DNA of 64,000 nt from Actinopolyspora biskrensis (GTDB lineage: Bacteria > Actinomycetota > Actinomycetes > Mycobacteriales > Pseudonocardiaceae): the NCBI RefSeq assembly GCF_013408175.1, contig NZ_JACBYW010000005.1, positions 310,001-374,000 of the forward strand. Direction: 5' to 3'. Shown one piece after another: positions 8,973-18,622 of this stretch; the stretch's first letter is position 1; the number at the start of each line of letters is the position of its first letter. A model generated the notes under the pieces. The model saw only the letters and a program-made list of their open reading frames with translations. It did not search any database and was not told where the DNA came from. A program made the position numbers and the translations under genes.

Positions 8973-9602
8973 ATGGCCACGAGGCGAAGGGCCGACGCCG
9001 AAAACGACAACGCAGCAGATGGACGTACTCGCTGGAAGGTTTTCACGCTCGTATTCGCAGCGGGCATTTCCGGAGTGGCACTGATGCTCACGGGGCTTTC
9101 CAAGGGCGCCGTGGCGGCCTCCTTCGCCGTCTCCGGTACGAGCTACAAGGCCTCGGCGGACAAGCTCACCGCGGACGGCGTGGTGCAGTTCGGCTCCGTC
9201 GACCGAAGCGCCGACGAAGCGCACCCGGTGCTGGTCAACGGTTTCAAGCACGCGAAGCTGACCAATTTCTGCCAGTCCATCCGTGTTCCGGACCTGCCCG
9301 GAGTCGGGGACGCGACCGTTCGAATCGAGGCCGCGGACGGGATGACCGCCGACAACCTCGTCCTCGGTGTCGAACAGGTCGAGGGCGACCTGACCCTCGA
9401 CAACGTCGAGATCGGCAGGGACGCCTCCAAGCTGGACACGGGACCGGAGGGAGTTCAGGGAACCCCGGGAGGTTTCGGCATCCAGGCGAGCGGCGCCACG
9501 ATCGACGACCTGAAGCAGCAGGCATGGTCGACGACGGCCTCCACGCTCAATCTCAACGACGTGAACATTTCCGTGGTGCCGGGAAACGAGCCCTGCTACT
9601 GA
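8973..9602 (+). CDS. DUF6230 family membrane-anchored or secreted protein
   Basis: A 209-residue protein with one N-terminal hydrophobic segment (about 21-42, after RTRWKVFTLVF) and an exported part that begins ASFAVSGTSYKASADKLTADG, as in actinobacterial DUF6230 proteins. These are sometimes called cholesterol esterase, but no esterase motif is visible. ATG at 8973 follows GAGGTG by five bases and is preferred to an in-frame GTG at 8931. It heads an operon with a DUF6114 membrane protein and a further secreted protein. Function unknown; the pairing with DUF6114 suggests a cell-surface complex. Confidence 0.75.
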   Translation: MATRRRADAENDNAADGRTRWKVFTLVFAAGISGVALMLTGLSKGAVAASFAVSGTSYKASADKLTADGVVQFGSVDRSADEAHPVLVNGFKHAKLTNFCQSIRVPDLPGVGDATVRIEAADGMTADNLVLGVEQVEGDLTLDNVEIGRDASKLDTGPEGVQGTPGGFGIQASGATIDDLKQQAWSTTASTLNLNDVNISVVPGNEPCY

Positions 9603-9679
9603 CGCGGGCGAGTCGCCCCCGATCGTCCGCTTGACGACCCGATCCGCACGCCGTGAGGAACGGCCCGAGGAGGGCACCC

Positions 9680-10267
9680 GTGAGCAAAACGTCGAAGGTC
9701 CGCCCAGGAGGGAACAACAGGCAGCGGCTCGCGAGGGCCCGCGTCGTGTTCCGGGACTGGCGCAGAACGAGACCGTTCTGGGCAGGACTGTTCACCCTGG
9801 TCGCCGCGCTGTTGCTGCTGTATCCGCCGTACGCTTCGCTGAAGTTCGGGGACGTCGAGGTGTCGCTGCGCACGACGGCCGGCATCACGGCGCTCGTGAT
9901 CGGCATGGTGCTGATCGCGTGCGGCATCTCGTTCTGGATGCGTCCGGAGCTGCGGCTGCCCGCGGGCATCGTGACCCTGGTGCTGTCCGTGGTGGCCATC
10001 GTGACGGCCAACCTCGGCTCCTTCCTGATCGGAACCACCATGGGGCTGATCGGCGCCGCCCTCGCGATCGCCTGGTCCCCGAGTCGGCGGAGCGGAAAGC
10101 ACGGCTCCGCGGACTCCGCGGGCGGAGCCGGGGAGTCGAGCGGAACCACTCCTGCCCGGGGCGGCGTTTCCAAGCCCTCCCCGGTCCCACGTGAGCGTGC
10201 GGGAAAGGAGCGGGACGAGGCGGCTTCTCCCGCGGGCGCCGTGCGAATCGACGGAGGCGAGGCGTGA
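9680..10267 (+). CDS. DUF6114 family four-helix membrane protein
   Basis: A 195-residue integral membrane protein. The N-terminus is basic, then come hydrophobic segments at about 33-52, 66-88 and 93-132 (the last long enough for two helices), and a hydrophilic Ser/Gly/Pro-rich C-terminal tail. It resembles DUF6114 proteins, which are commonly encoded beside DUF6230. The start is GTG at 9680 after GAGGAGGG. Its stop overlaps the next start as GTGA. Role unknown. Confidence 0.7.
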   Translation: MSKTSKVRPGGNNRQRLARARVVFRDWRRTRPFWAGLFTLVAALLLLYPPYASLKFGDVEVSLRTTAGITALVIGMVLIACGISFWMRPELRLPAGIVTLVLSVVAIVTANLGSFLIGTTMGLIGAALAIAWSPSRRSGKHGSADSAGGAGESSGTTPARGGVSKPSPVPRERAGKERDEAASPAGAVRIDGGEA

Positions 10268-11124
10268 GTCGAGACCGTGATCGCACGTGCTCGCGACGGA
10301 AGGACGAAGGCGTGGCCCGGAGGCGTCCGGGGGTGTTCCGGGGCGTGGTCACGACCTCACTGGTAACGGGGCTGGCCGTGGTGACCGGAGCCGCCGGGCT
10401 GGTCGACCCGCCCTTCGTGGCGGCCCAGCAGTCGGACTCCGTGCAGCTCCTTCCGAGTCCGACGAGCACGTCGCCTCCCCCGGGAACCGATGATCCCTCC
10501 GGGGAGGCGCCCACGACATCGGAAACGCCTCCCGAGGAGGGAACCGGGGAACCGGAGGACTCCCGGGAACGGGGAGCTCCCGGATCCGGGGCCGAGGAGC
10601 CGGGAGGGGAAGGAGACCCCGGGAGCGGGGGCCAGGAAGGGCTTCCTCCGCCTCCGGACCAGCATCCTGACGTGCGCCCGGGCCCGGGGCGGATCTGGAC
10701 GTTGACGGCGAGCACCTTGACCCTGGAGGGGGTGCGCTACAACGGGTTCGCCACCCAGGAGGTCAACGGCGAGCAGGTGCGCACCATGCACTTCACCGTC
10801 GACGCGTTGCGGATCGGGGACCTGGTGCAACGCGGTCAACTGGCCGGTGGGGAAGACGTCCGGGTCGCGGCGGATCGCGGGTCGGTGTCCACGGTCACCG
10901 AAGGGCCGATCGATCTCTACACGCGCAAGCTGACCGGAACGCTCAACGTCGCGGGCTACCCCCTCGTCCCGATGGAACTGTCCCCCGAGGCGCTGCTGAT
11001 GCCGAATCTCGATCTGAGCTTCCTCGAGCTCCCGAAGCTGACCTTCAGTGACGCGGTGGTGCGCAACGTCGATCTCGACGGGGGTAAACTGTTCATACCG
11101 GGGGCGGAGATCGCCCCTGAGTGA
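10264..11124 (+). CDS. Secreted protein with Pro/Glu/Gly-rich linker, third gene of the DUF6230 operon
   Basis: A 286-residue protein not assigned to a named family. The N-terminus is basic, with a hydrophobic signal segment at about 27-50. A low-complexity linker rich in Pro, Gly, Glu and Ser follows to about residue 140, then a folded domain from RIWTLTASTLTLEGVRYNGF to the end that seems beta-rich. The layout (export signal, linker, beta domain) suggests a cell-wall-spanning or surface protein acting with the two preceding products. The 4-base GTGA overlap supports co-translation. It lacks cysteines in the exported domain. Confidence 0.65.
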   Translation: MSRDRDRTCSRRKDEGVARRRPGVFRGVVTTSLVTGLAVVTGAAGLVDPPFVAAQQSDSVQLLPSPTSTSPPPGTDDPSGEAPTTSETPPEEGTGEPEDSRERGAPGSGAEEPGGEGDPGSGGQEGLPPPPDQHPDVRPGPGRIWTLTASTLTLEGVRYNGFATQEVNGEQVRTMHFTVDALRIGDLVQRGQLAGGEDVRVAADRGSVSTVTEGPIDLYTRKLTGTLNVAGYPLVPMELSPEALLMPNLDLSFLELPKLTFSDAVVRNVDLDGGKLFIPGAEIAPE

Positions 11125-11436
11125 CGTGGGTTGCGAGCGGCCTCGCGTGGGATCGTCGTTCCTTCCGATCGCACGGTGCCTTCGGGTGACCCCTGGGCGG
11201 GATGCGCTGTGCACAGCACTGTATGATGGTGTGGAATTTCTCGCCGCCGGACGGGCGGAGGGGGTTCGACGCCTGTCAGGCGAGGTCCGCCCGGTAAGGT
11301 CGGCTGTCGTCGCGGAGGCAGGAACCCACTGTGGCGCCGCCTGGTCGGCGTACTGGGAATCCCCCTTGCAGCGGGGATGTGCGTACGTCGCAGACTGGTG
11401 AACTAGCGAAACCGAGCAGCAGGAGACTTCCGACTC
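11125..11436 (+). promoter_or_regulatory. Leader region of the rplU-rpmA operon
   Basis: No gene. TATGAT (11222-11227) is a good -10 hexamer without a clear -35. The transcript after it can form a two-level hairpin: outer 8 bp (11252-11259 with 11286-11293) enclosing CGCC/GGCG (11270-11273 with 11279-11282). The remaining 140 bases to rplU end with CAGGAGA. A long structured leader before a ribosomal protein operon suggests feedback or processing, but this is inference. Confidence 0.4.
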
Positions 11437-11745
11437 ATGTACGCGATCGTCAAGACCGGCGGCAAACAACACAAGGTCGCTGTCGGGGACGTCGTCGAGG
11501 TCGAGAAGCTCGAGGGCGAACCGGGTTCCGAGATCACCTTCCCGGCGCTGATGGTCGTCGACGGCTCCGAAGTCACCGCCGACGCCGACGCGCTCAAGAA
11601 GGTCTCGGTGACCGGTAAGCTGGTCGAGCAGACCAAAGGTCCCAAGATCCACATCCACAAGTTCAAGAACAAGACCGGATATCACAAGCGGCAGGGCCAT
11701 CGGCAGCAGCTGACCCGCGTCGAGGTCACCGGCATCACCAAGTGA
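11437..11745 (+). CDS. rplU: 50S ribosomal protein L21
   Basis: Large-subunit protein that binds 23S rRNA beside L20. The 102-residue length and sequence [14 protein letters not shown] at the N-terminus are diagnostic, as is KKRQGHRQ-like basic C-terminus ([16 protein letters not shown]). Ribosome binding site CAGGAGA lies about ten bases before ATG. It is cotranscribed with rpmA 14 bases downstream. Confidence 0.98.
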   Translation: MYAIVKTGGKQHKVAVGDVVEVEKLEGEPGSEITFPALMVVDGSEVTADADALKKVSVTGKLVEQTKGPKIHIHKFKNKTGYHKRQGHRQQLTRVEVTGITK

Positions 11746-11759
11746 GGGCGTGAGGAGAC

Positions 11760-12017
11760 ATGTCAACTAAGAAGGGCGCGTCCAACTCTCGGAACGGCCG
11801 TGACTCGAATCCCAAGTTCCTGGGACTCAAGCGTTTCGGCGGCCAGCGAGTGAACGCTGGCGAGATCCTGGTGCGGCAGCGCGGTACCAAGTACCACCCC
11901 GGCGGCAACGTGGGGCGTGGCGGTGACGACACGCTGTTCGCTCTTTCCGCCGGTTCGGTGGAGTACGCCCGCAAGCGCGGCCGCAAGTTCATCAACGTGG
12001 TGCCGAGCGAGGCCTGA
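11760..12017 (+). CDS. rpmA: 50S ribosomal protein L27
   Basis: Large-subunit protein reaching toward the peptidyl-transferase centre. It has 85 residues, with the family hallmark [13 protein letters not shown] near the start and [22 protein letters not shown]-like core ([13 protein letters not shown]). It lacks the cleavable N-terminal extension found in Firmicutes. A strong hairpin follows 30 bases after the stop, then obg. Confidence 0.98.
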   Translation: MSTKKGASNSRNGRDSNPKFLGLKRFGGQRVNAGEILVRQRGTKYHPGGNVGRGGDDTLFALSAGSVEYARKRGRKFINVVPSEA

Positions 12018-12046
12018 ACCGGCTTCCGGCACATCCATGTTTTCCG

Positions 12047-12092
12047 CGAGGGGCGGGGCCGGTCGCGAACCGGTCCCGCCCCTCGTTTGATT
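12047..12092 (+). terminator. Terminator between rpmA and obg
   Basis: A 17-bp stem with one G-U wobble (12047-12063 with 12069-12085), loop CGCGA, followed by TTTGATTTC. It probably lets rplU-rpmA be made in excess of the downstream GTPase gene. Confidence 0.75.
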
Positions 12093-12117
12093 TCCACCCC
12101 CGCCTTGGAGGTTCCCC

Positions 12118-13632
12118 GTGTCGCGCTTCGTCGATCGCGTGACGATTCATGTCGCCGCAGGCGACGGAGGTAATGGTTGTGCCTCGGTGCACCGGGAGAA
12201 ATTCAAGCCTTACGGGGGACCGGACGGCGGCAACGGTGGCAAGGGCGGGGACATAACGCTGGTGGTGGACCCCGGCGTGCACACGCTGCTGGACTATCAC
12301 TACCGTCCCCACGTCACGGCCGAGCGGGGCAAGCAGGGGCGGGGCAGCATGCGCAACGGCGCCTCCGGTGCGGACCTCGAACTGCGGGTGCCCGAGGGAA
12401 CCGTCGTCTCCGACGCGGAAGGCGAAGTGGTCGCCGACCTGGTGGGCGAGGGAACCAGGCTCGTCCTCGCCAGGGGAGGCAACGGCGGTCTGGGCAACGC
12501 CGCGTTGGCCTCGAAGAGCAGGAAGGCTCCCGGTTTCGCCCTGCTGGGCGAGCCGGGGGAGTACGGTGACTTCGTCCTCGAGATGAAGTCGGTCGCCGAC
12601 GTGGGGCTGGTGGGCTTTCCCTCCGCCGGCAAGTCCTCGCTGGTCTCGGTGCTCTCCGCGGCACGTCCCCGGGTCGCCGAGTACCCGTTCACCACGCTGG
12701 CTCCGAACCTGGGAGTGGTCACGGCGGACGACAAGGTGTTCACCGTGGCCGATGTTCCCGGGCTGATCCCCGGTGCCAGCCAGGGACGCGGGCTCGGTCT
12801 CGAATTCCTCAGACACGTCGAGCGGTGTGCCGTGCTCGTCCACGTGGTGGACTGCGCCACCTTCGAACCGGAGAGGGACCCGCTTTCCGACATCGACGCC
12901 CTGGAGCACGAACTCGCCGAGTACACCCCGGCGCTGAGTGAGGAGCAGGGGGCCGTCGACCTGAACGAGCGGCCGCGCCTGATCGTGCTGAACAAGATGG
13001 ACATCCCCGACGCGCGCGCCATGGCGGACTTGGTCCACGAGGGGGTGCGTGAGCGCGGCTGGCCGGTGTTCGAGGTCTCCACGGCCACGCACGACGGGCT
13101 GCGGGAGCTGCGTTTCGCGCTGGCGGAGCAGGTCGAGAACTTCCGGGCTCAGCTGCCGACCCCCGAGCCGAGGCGAGTGACGGTGCGTCCCAAACCGGTC
13201 GACGACAGCGGATTCACCGTCGAACCGGACCCGGAGGTCGAGGACGCCTACGTGGTGCGCGGTGAGAAGCCGGAGCGGTGGGTGCGGCAGACCAGCTTCG
13301 ACAACGAGGAGGCCGTCGGCTATCTGGCCGACCGGTTGGCCAAGCTCGGCGTGGAGGACGAGCTGGCCCGCAAGGGGGCTCAGCCCGGAAGCCAGGTCAC
13401 GATCGGGACGGTCTCCTTCGACTGGGAACCCACCACGCCCGAGGGCAACGCCGCCACCGGCGGTGCGGGCGTCTCGGGACGTACTCGTGCTTCCCCGGAG
13501 GAGCGCAAGGAAGCGAAGCGGGCCCGTCGAACCGGGACCACCGACGCCGCGGGCTTCCCCTCGGCCGGTGATGACGCGGTGGAACCCGCCGAGGCCCCCG
13601 AAGCGGAAACGGACGAGGGCGAACTGCGATGA
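12118..13632 (+). CDS. obg: Obg/CgtA ribosome-associated GTPase
   Basis: Essential GTPase of 50S assembly and stress control. The 504 residues comprise a glycine-rich Obg fold (about 1-158), a G domain with P-loop GFPSAGKSS (166-174), switch region [16 protein letters not shown] and NKMD, and the actinobacterial C-terminal OCT domain (about 345-425). A variable charged tail ends the protein. The start is GTG at 12118 just after GGAGGTTCC. The stop overlaps proB ATG by 4 bases. The obg-proB-proA order is standard for the phylum, though here recQ lies between proB and proA on the other strand. Confidence 0.97.
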   Translation: MSRFVDRVTIHVAAGDGGNGCASVHREKFKPYGGPDGGNGGKGGDITLVVDPGVHTLLDYHYRPHVTAERGKQGRGSMRNGASGADLELRVPEGTVVSDAEGEVVADLVGEGTRLVLARGGNGGLGNAALASKSRKAPGFALLGEPGEYGDFVLEMKSVADVGLVGFPSAGKSSLVSVLSAARPRVAEYPFTTLAPNLGVVTADDKVFTVADVPGLIPGASQGRGLGLEFLRHVERCAVLVHVVDCATFEPERDPLSDIDALEHELAEYTPALSEEQGAVDLNERPRLIVLNKMDIPDARAMADLVHEGVRERGWPVFEVSTATHDGLRELRFALAEQVENFRAQLPTPEPRRVTVRPKPVDDSGFTVEPDPEVEDAYVVRGEKPERWVRQTSFDNEEAVGYLADRLAKLGVEDELARKGAQPGSQVTIGTVSFDWEPTTPEGNAATGGAGVSGRTRASPEERKEAKRARRTGTTDAAGFPSAGDDAVEPAEAPEAETDEGELR

Positions 13633-14765
13633 GTTCCGGTGTCGCGACCTCCGCGGAATCCCCCACCCGTCGTGCCGTCTCGACCGCCCGACGCGTAGTG
13701 GTCAAGGTCGGATCGTCCTCGTTGACCACGGCGGAAGGCGGTCTGAACGAGGAACGGCTGACCGCGTTGGTGGCGACGCTGGCGCGGCGCGTGGAGGCGG
13801 GCAGCCAGGTCGTACTGGTTTCCTCCGGTGCCATAGCGGCAGGCATCGCTCCCCTCGGGCTGGAAAAGCGCCCCGGGGATCTGGCCACGCAGCAGGCGGC
13901 GGCCAGCGTGGGGCAGCAGGCGTTGGCGCACGCCTACGCGGCCACCTTCGCCCGTTTCGGGCTCACGGTCGGACAGGTGCTGCTGACCGCCGACGACGTG
14001 GTTCGCAGGTCCCACTACCGCAATGCCCACCGGACCCTGCAGCGGCTGTTGAACCTCGGAGCGGTTCCCGTGGTCAACGAGAACGACACGGTCGCCACCG
14101 CCGAGATCCGCTTCGGTGACAACGACCGGCTGGCCGCTTTGGCGGCGCACCTGGTCGGTGCCGATGCGCTGGTGCTCCTCTCGGACGTGGACGCGCTCTA
14201 CGACGGTGATCCGCGTCACGGGCAGGCCAGGGCGGTGCGTGAGGTTTCCGCCGCCGACGACCTCGAGGAGGTCGCGGTGGGCGGTGCGGGCTCCTCCGGA
14301 CTCGGGACCGGTGGGATGGCCTCCAAGGTCCAGGCCGCGCGGGTGGCCTGCTCCGCGGGGATTCCAGTGCTGCTGACCTCGGCCGATCTGGCGGAGTCCG
14401 CGCTGGGGGACGCCGATGTGGGGACCGTTTTCGAGACGACGGGGCCGCGGCTCTCGGCCCGGAGGTTCTGGCTGGCCCACGCAGCGGGGGCCAGCGGCAG
14501 ACTGCATCTCGACGCGGGCGCGGTGTCGGCAGTGGTCCGGCAGCGCCGTTCGCTGCTCGCGGCGGGGATCACCGGTGTGGAAGGCGCTTTCGCGGGTGGG
14601 GACGTGGTCGAACTCGTGGGTCCCTCCGGTCGCGCGGTGGCCAGAGGAGTGGTGGCCTACGACGCCGCGGAACTGCCGGACCTGATCGGGAGGTCCAGCC
14701 ACGAGCTTCCGGTCGAGCAGCGTCGCGAGGTGATCCACGCCGACGATCTCGCGCCGACGCACTAG
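13629..14765 (+). CDS. proB: Glutamate 5-kinase with PUA domain
   Basis: First step of proline synthesis: ATP-dependent phosphorylation of glutamate. The 378 residues hold an amino-acid-kinase domain ([10 protein letters not shown] near residue 24, [23 protein letters not shown]) and a C-terminal PUA domain (from about 285). The domain often carries proline feedback control. Start ATG overlaps obg stop as ATGA. proA, for the second step, is separated by the convergent recQ gene. Confidence 0.96.
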   Translation: MSSGVATSAESPTRRAVSTARRVVVKVGSSSLTTAEGGLNEERLTALVATLARRVEAGSQVVLVSSGAIAAGIAPLGLEKRPGDLATQQAAASVGQQALAHAYAATFARFGLTVGQVLLTADDVVRRSHYRNAHRTLQRLLNLGAVPVVNENDTVATAEIRFGDNDRLAALAAHLVGADALVLLSDVDALYDGDPRHGQARAVREVSAADDLEEVAVGGAGSSGLGTGGMASKVQAARVACSAGIPVLLTSADLAESALGDADVGTVFETTGPRLSARRFWLAHAAGASGRLHLDAGAVSAVVRQRRSLLAAGITGVEGAFAGGDVVELVGPSGRAVARGVVAYDAAELPDLIGRSSHELPVEQRREVIHADDLAPTH

Positions 14766-14863
14766 CCGAAGCCTTCCGCTCGTCCTTGTCGTGGCTGCTC
14801 GGACGGAGGCTGCGGCGGCCGCCTGCGCCGAAGGACACCAGGGGTCCGGCCCTCAACCGGGCC

Positions 14864-14892
14864 TCCGGGGCAGCCGAGCCCGAAGCCCCGGA
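14864..14892. terminator. Hairpin between convergent proB and recQ
   Basis: An 8-bp stem (14864-14871 with 14885-14892) with a 13-base loop, placed between the 3' ends of two convergent genes; it may serve both strands. Confidence 0.45.
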
Positions 14893-14906
14893 ATCCGGGC
14901 GGGGGG

Positions 14907-17021
14907 TCAGGTGGTGCCCAGGGTCAGCGGGAGGACGCTCGGAGCTCCGGCCCTGCGCAGCAGCCTGGCCACGACCGCGAGGGTCCATCCGGTGTCGGAG
15001 TAGTCGTCCACGAGCAGCACCGGACCGCCGAGCTCGGCGGGCGAGCTTCCGGCCGGGAGTTCGAACCTGTTCCACAGTCCGGCCAGCCTCCGGGCGCTGT
15101 TCGGGCTCGCCGAGACCTTCCGGGCCGGATCGGGCGCGACCCGGCCGAGCAGTGGCAGCCTTCCGATGGAGGCGATCCGCTCGGCCAGACTGCCGACCAG
15201 CTCCGGCCTGCTCAGGGAACCGATCCCCAGGACACCGACCGGCCGCTGTGCCCAGTCCCAGTCGGCGAGCACGCGCACGCAGGCCTGCACGAGGTCCTCG
15301 GGGACCTGCCCGTCCGCCGCGTCAGCGGCGAGCAGCTCACGCAGCCTGTTTCCCCAGGAGATGTCGGTCAGCCTTCCGAGGGCGCGGCCCTGCTCGTGCT
15401 GTTCGTCCCCGGGGATCCTGCCCGTGATGTCGATGCCGACCGACTGCATCCCGCTCGGCCACATCTTGCGGGGCGCCAGTGGTGTTCCCGCCCGGTTGAG
15501 GTGGTGCTGCGCCTGTTCGACGGCTTCCGTGGAGACCCCCTCGGAACGCCCCACGCCGGTGCAGTTGTCGCACCGCCCGCACGGTGCCGCGTGCGGATCG
15601 TCGAGTTCGGAGCGCAGGAACTCCATGCGGCACTTCGTGGTCTCCAGGTAGTCGAGCATCGCCCGCTGCTCGGCGTGGCGCTGCTCGGCGATCCGCTCGT
15701 AGCGCTCGGCCTCGTAGGACCACTGATTTCCCGTGCTGGTCCAGCCGCCCTTGACCCGCTGTACGGCCCCGTCCACGTCGAGCACCTTGAGCACCATCTC
15801 CAGCCGGGAGCGGCTCAACTCGACGTGGGGTTCCAGTGCGGCGGTGGACAGCGGCCGGTCCGCCTGCGCGAGGGTGTTCAGCACCGCGCGCACGGTCGTT
15901 TCGGGAGGGAACGTCAGCGAGGTGAAGTAGTCCCAGATCCGCTGGTCCTCCTGGCCGGGCAGCAACAGCACCTCGGCGCGTTCCACACCGCGCCCCGCGC
16001 GGCCGATCTGCTGGTAGTAGGCGATCGGGGAGGCGGGGGCGCCCAGGTGCACGACGAATCCGAGGTCGGACTTGTCGAACCCCATCCCCAGCGCCGAGGT
16101 GGCCACCAGGGCTTTGACCTCGTTGTTCAACAGCGCCTGTTCGGCCGAGCCACGCTCGGCGGCTCCCGTCCGGCCGGAGTAGGAGCTCACCTCGAAGCCG
16201 CGCTCGCGCAGGAAGTCGGCGGTCTCCTCGGCGCCGGCGACCGTCAGCGCGTAGATGATGCCCGAACCGGGAAGCCGCTCGAGGTTCTCCGCCAGCCAGG
16301 CCAGTCGTTCCCGGGGGCCGGGCAGCCGCAGCACCCCGAGCCGGAGGCTCTCCCTCTCCAGGGTGCCGCGCAGCACCAGCGGGCGGTCGGCGCCGTCCGA
16401 GTGGTCGGTCACGCCCAGCTGTTCCGACACGTCGTGAACCACGCGGTCGTTGGCGGTCGCCGTGGTGGCCAGCACGGGGACGCCTTCGGGGAGCTCGGTG
16501 AGCAGGGTGCGCAGTCTGCGGTAGTCGGGGCGGAAGTCGTGTCCCCAGTCGGAGATGCAGTGGGCCTCGTCGACGACGAGCAGGCCGGTGTTGTGGGTCA
16601 GCGCGGGAAGCACGTTGTCCCTGAACTCGGGGTTGTTCAACCGTTCCGGGCTGACCAGCAGCACGTCCACCGCGCCGATGGCGACCTCCTCCTCGACGGA
16701 GGACCACTCCTCCTGGTTGGCGGAGTTGATCGTGACGGCGTGCACGCCCGCCTGTGCCGCCGCGTCGACCTGGTTGCGCATCAGGGCCAGCAGCGGGGAG
16801 ACGATGACCGTCGGCCCTTCCCCGAGCTCGCGCAGCAGGGCGGTGGCCACGAAGTACACCGCCGACTTCCCCCAGCCGGTCCGCTGCACGACCAGGGCCC
16901 GTCGCCGGTCCAGCACCAGCGCCCGGATGGCGCTCCACTGGTCCTCGCGTAGTGCGGCGTCGGGACCGGCCAACGCGCGCAGGTGCTGCTCGGCCATCTC
17001 ACGAAGAGCCTGTTCGTCCAC
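14907..17021 (-). CDS. recQ: RecQ-family DNA helicase with C-terminal phosphoribosyltransferase-like domain
   Basis: A 3'-5' DNA helicase of recombination and repair. The 704 residues hold a Walker A RTGWGKSA, DEAH box (VVDEAHCISDWGHDFR), a helicase C domain ending in QQIGRAGRG, and a RecQ zinc site (KCRMEF then CGRCDNC). Instead of an HRDC domain, the last 150 residues (GIGSLSRPELVGSLAERI, VLLVDDYSDTGWTL) resemble a phosphoribosyltransferase PRPP loop. This fusion recurs in actinobacteria. GTG at 17021 gives the family-like start VDEQALREMAEQ; a TTG at 17108 is in frame but has no well-placed ribosome site. It is divergent from proA. Confidence 0.9.
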   Translation of the reverse strand: MDEQALREMAEQHLRALAGPDAALREDQWSAIRALVLDRRRALVVQRTGWGKSAVYFVATALLRELGEGPTVIVSPLLALMRNQVDAAAQAGVHAVTINSANQEEWSSVEEEVAIGAVDVLLVSPERLNNPEFRDNVLPALTHNTGLLVVDEAHCISDWGHDFRPDYRRLRTLLTELPEGVPVLATTATANDRVVHDVSEQLGVTDHSDGADRPLVLRGTLERESLRLGVLRLPGPRERLAWLAENLERLPGSGIIYALTVAGAEETADFLRERGFEVSSYSGRTGAAERGSAEQALLNNEVKALVATSALGMGFDKSDLGFVVHLGAPASPIAYYQQIGRAGRGVERAEVLLLPGQEDQRIWDYFTSLTFPPETTVRAVLNTLAQADRPLSTAALEPHVELSRSRLEMVLKVLDVDGAVQRVKGGWTSTGNQWSYEAERYERIAEQRHAEQRAMLDYLETTKCRMEFLRSELDDPHAAPCGRCDNCTGVGRSEGVSTEAVEQAQHHLNRAGTPLAPRKMWPSGMQSVGIDITGRIPGDEQHEQGRALGRLTDISWGNRLRELLAADAADGQVPEDLVQACVRVLADWDWAQRPVGVLGIGSLSRPELVGSLAERIASIGRLPLLGRVAPDPARKVSASPNSARRLAGLWNRFELPAGSSPAELGGPVLLVDDYSDTGWTLAVVARLLRRAGAPSVLPLTLGTT

Positions 17022-17113
17022 GCGCCGATTCTTGCGCAGGCCGTTCGGCGCGAGGAAACGGGTCCGGTTCGTTCCGGCGCGCCCCGCCAAGCGGACCGAC
17101 TCGCGCAACCTCT

Positions 17114-17119
17114 TAAACT
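17114..17119 (+). promoter_or_regulatory. Candidate -10 element for leaderless proA transcript
   Basis: TAAACT fits the actinobacterial TANNNT -10 and ends seven bases before the proA GTG, leaving room only for a transcript that starts at or next to the start codon. No ribosome binding site precedes the GTG, which agrees. Confidence 0.4.
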
Positions 17120-17125
17120 GTTGGT

Positions 17126-18460
17126 GTGAGCATCGACACCGATTCCGGCGGTGGACCGGTCACCGTGGCGGAGAACCCCGGTACGGAGCAGGACCTGCGC
17201 GAGCGCGTGCGCGAGGACGCGCGCCGGGCGCGCCGGGCCGCGGCCGAGATCGGTCTGGCCACGCGGAACACCAAGGACGCCCTGCTGCACGCCCTGGCGG
17301 ATGCCCTGCGAGACCGTTGTGACGAGGTCCTCGCCGCAAACGCCCTCGACGTCGAGGCGGCACGCGCCTCCGGCATGGAGTCGAGCCTGGTCGACAGGCT
17401 GACCCTTTCCCCCGAACGAGTGGAGGGGATGGCCGAGGGGTTGCGTACCGTCGCCGAGCTACCCGACCCGGTGGGTGAGGTCGTTCGCGGCAGCGTGCTC
17501 GGCAACGGACTGCGGCTCCAGCAGGTGCGGGTGCCGTTCGGGGTGGTCGGCATGGTCTACGAGGGGCGCCCCAACGTCACCGTGGACGCGGCCGGTCTGG
17601 CGCTGAAGTCGGGCAACTCCGTGCTGCTGCGCGGTTCGGCCTCGGCCGAGCGCTCCAACGCCGCGCTGGTCTCCGTGCTGACCGACGTGTTGCGCGAGCA
17701 CGAGCTGCCCGCGGACGCGGTGCGCCTGCTGCCCTGCCACGACAGGGCCTCGGTGCACCACCTGGTCACTGCGCGCGGTCTGGTGGACGTGGTGATCCCC
17801 CGGGGAGGAGCCGGGCTGATCTCGGCGGTGGTGGAGCAGGCCACCGTGCCCGCGATCGAGACCGGTGTGGGCAACTGCCACGTCTACGTCGACGCGTCCG
17901 CAGACCGGCGGACCGCGCTGGACGTCCTGATCAACTCCAAGACGCGGCGCTACGGCGTGTGCAACTCGGCCGAGAACCTGCTGGTGCACCGCGACATCGC
18001 CGAGTCCTTCGTCCCCGAGGCCGTCGAGGCGCTGCGCGCGGAAGGCGTGACGGTGCACGCCGACGAGCGCTTCCTGGCGCTGGCCGGAGGCAGCGAGGGC
18101 GTGGTCCCCGCGGTCGAGGAGGACTGGGACACCGAGTACCTCTCGGCCGACATCGCGGCCTCCGTCGTGGACTCCCTGCCGGACGCGGTCGAGCACATCG
18201 CCGCGCACGGCTCCGGGCACACCGAGGCGATCGTCACCGACGATCTGCGCTCCTCCCAGCGGTTCACCGCGCGGGTCGACGCGGCGGCCGTGGTGGTCAA
18301 CGCGTCCACCGCCTTCACCGACGGCGGGGAGTTCGGCATGGGAGCCGAGATCGGTATCTCCACGCAGAAGCTGCACGCGCGCGGGCCCATGGCCCTTCCC
18401 GAGCTGACGACGACCAAGTGGCTGGTCCACGGGGAGGGGCAGGTCCGGCCCGCGAACTGA
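17126..18460 (+). CDS. proA: Gamma-glutamyl phosphate reductase
   Basis: Second step of proline synthesis: NADPH-dependent reduction of glutamyl-5-phosphate. The 444-residue aldehyde-dehydrogenase-fold protein shows [27 protein letters not shown] and the catalytic cysteine in [15 protein letters not shown], plus the C-terminal [22 protein letters not shown]-type signature (HARGPMAL). The N-terminus is slightly longer than usual. GTG start without ribosome site suggests leaderless expression. A 38-bp palindrome follows the stop. Confidence 0.97.
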   Translation: MSIDTDSGGGPVTVAENPGTEQDLRERVREDARRARRAAAEIGLATRNTKDALLHALADALRDRCDEVLAANALDVEAARASGMESSLVDRLTLSPERVEGMAEGLRTVAELPDPVGEVVRGSVLGNGLRLQQVRVPFGVVGMVYEGRPNVTVDAAGLALKSGNSVLLRGSASAERSNAALVSVLTDVLREHELPADAVRLLPCHDRASVHHLVTARGLVDVVIPRGGAGLISAVVEQATVPAIETGVGNCHVYVDASADRRTALDVLINSKTRRYGVCNSAENLLVHRDIAESFVPEAVEALRAEGVTVHADERFLALAGGSEGVVPAVEEDWDTEYLSADIAASVVDSLPDAVEHIAAHGSGHTEAIVTDDLRSSQRFTARVDAAAVVVNASTAFTDGGEFGMGAEIGISTQKLHARGPMALPELTTTKWLVHGEGQVRPAN

Positions 18461-18481
18461 TTCCGCCGCCCCACGAGGGCT

Positions 18482-18519
18482 CGCGCTCCACCTCCTCGCC
18501 GGCGAGGAGGTGGAGCGCG
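18482..18519. repeat. Perfect 38-bp palindrome between proA and tetR-type gene
   Basis: Two 19-base arms meet without spacer (axis between 18500 and 18501). It starts 22 bases after the proA stop and ends about 100 bases before the TetR gene. As RNA it is a long hairpin, so a terminator is the simplest reading; a repressor site for the regulator is the alternative. Confidence 0.8.
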
Positions 18520-18622
18520 CGGGGTTCCGGCGACCGCTCCGGTGTGCCGCAGTGGTGAATCTCCGGGCCGCATGCTCTACCGTCGGTGCTCCAGGTTCCC
18601 CGGCTCGGTCTCGGGAGGCGGT

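Noticed and set aside
9310-9330. A GTTCGAATC string resembling a tRNA T-loop
   Set aside because: It lies inside the DUF6230 coding sequence and no cloverleaf can be drawn around it; no tRNA found in the window.
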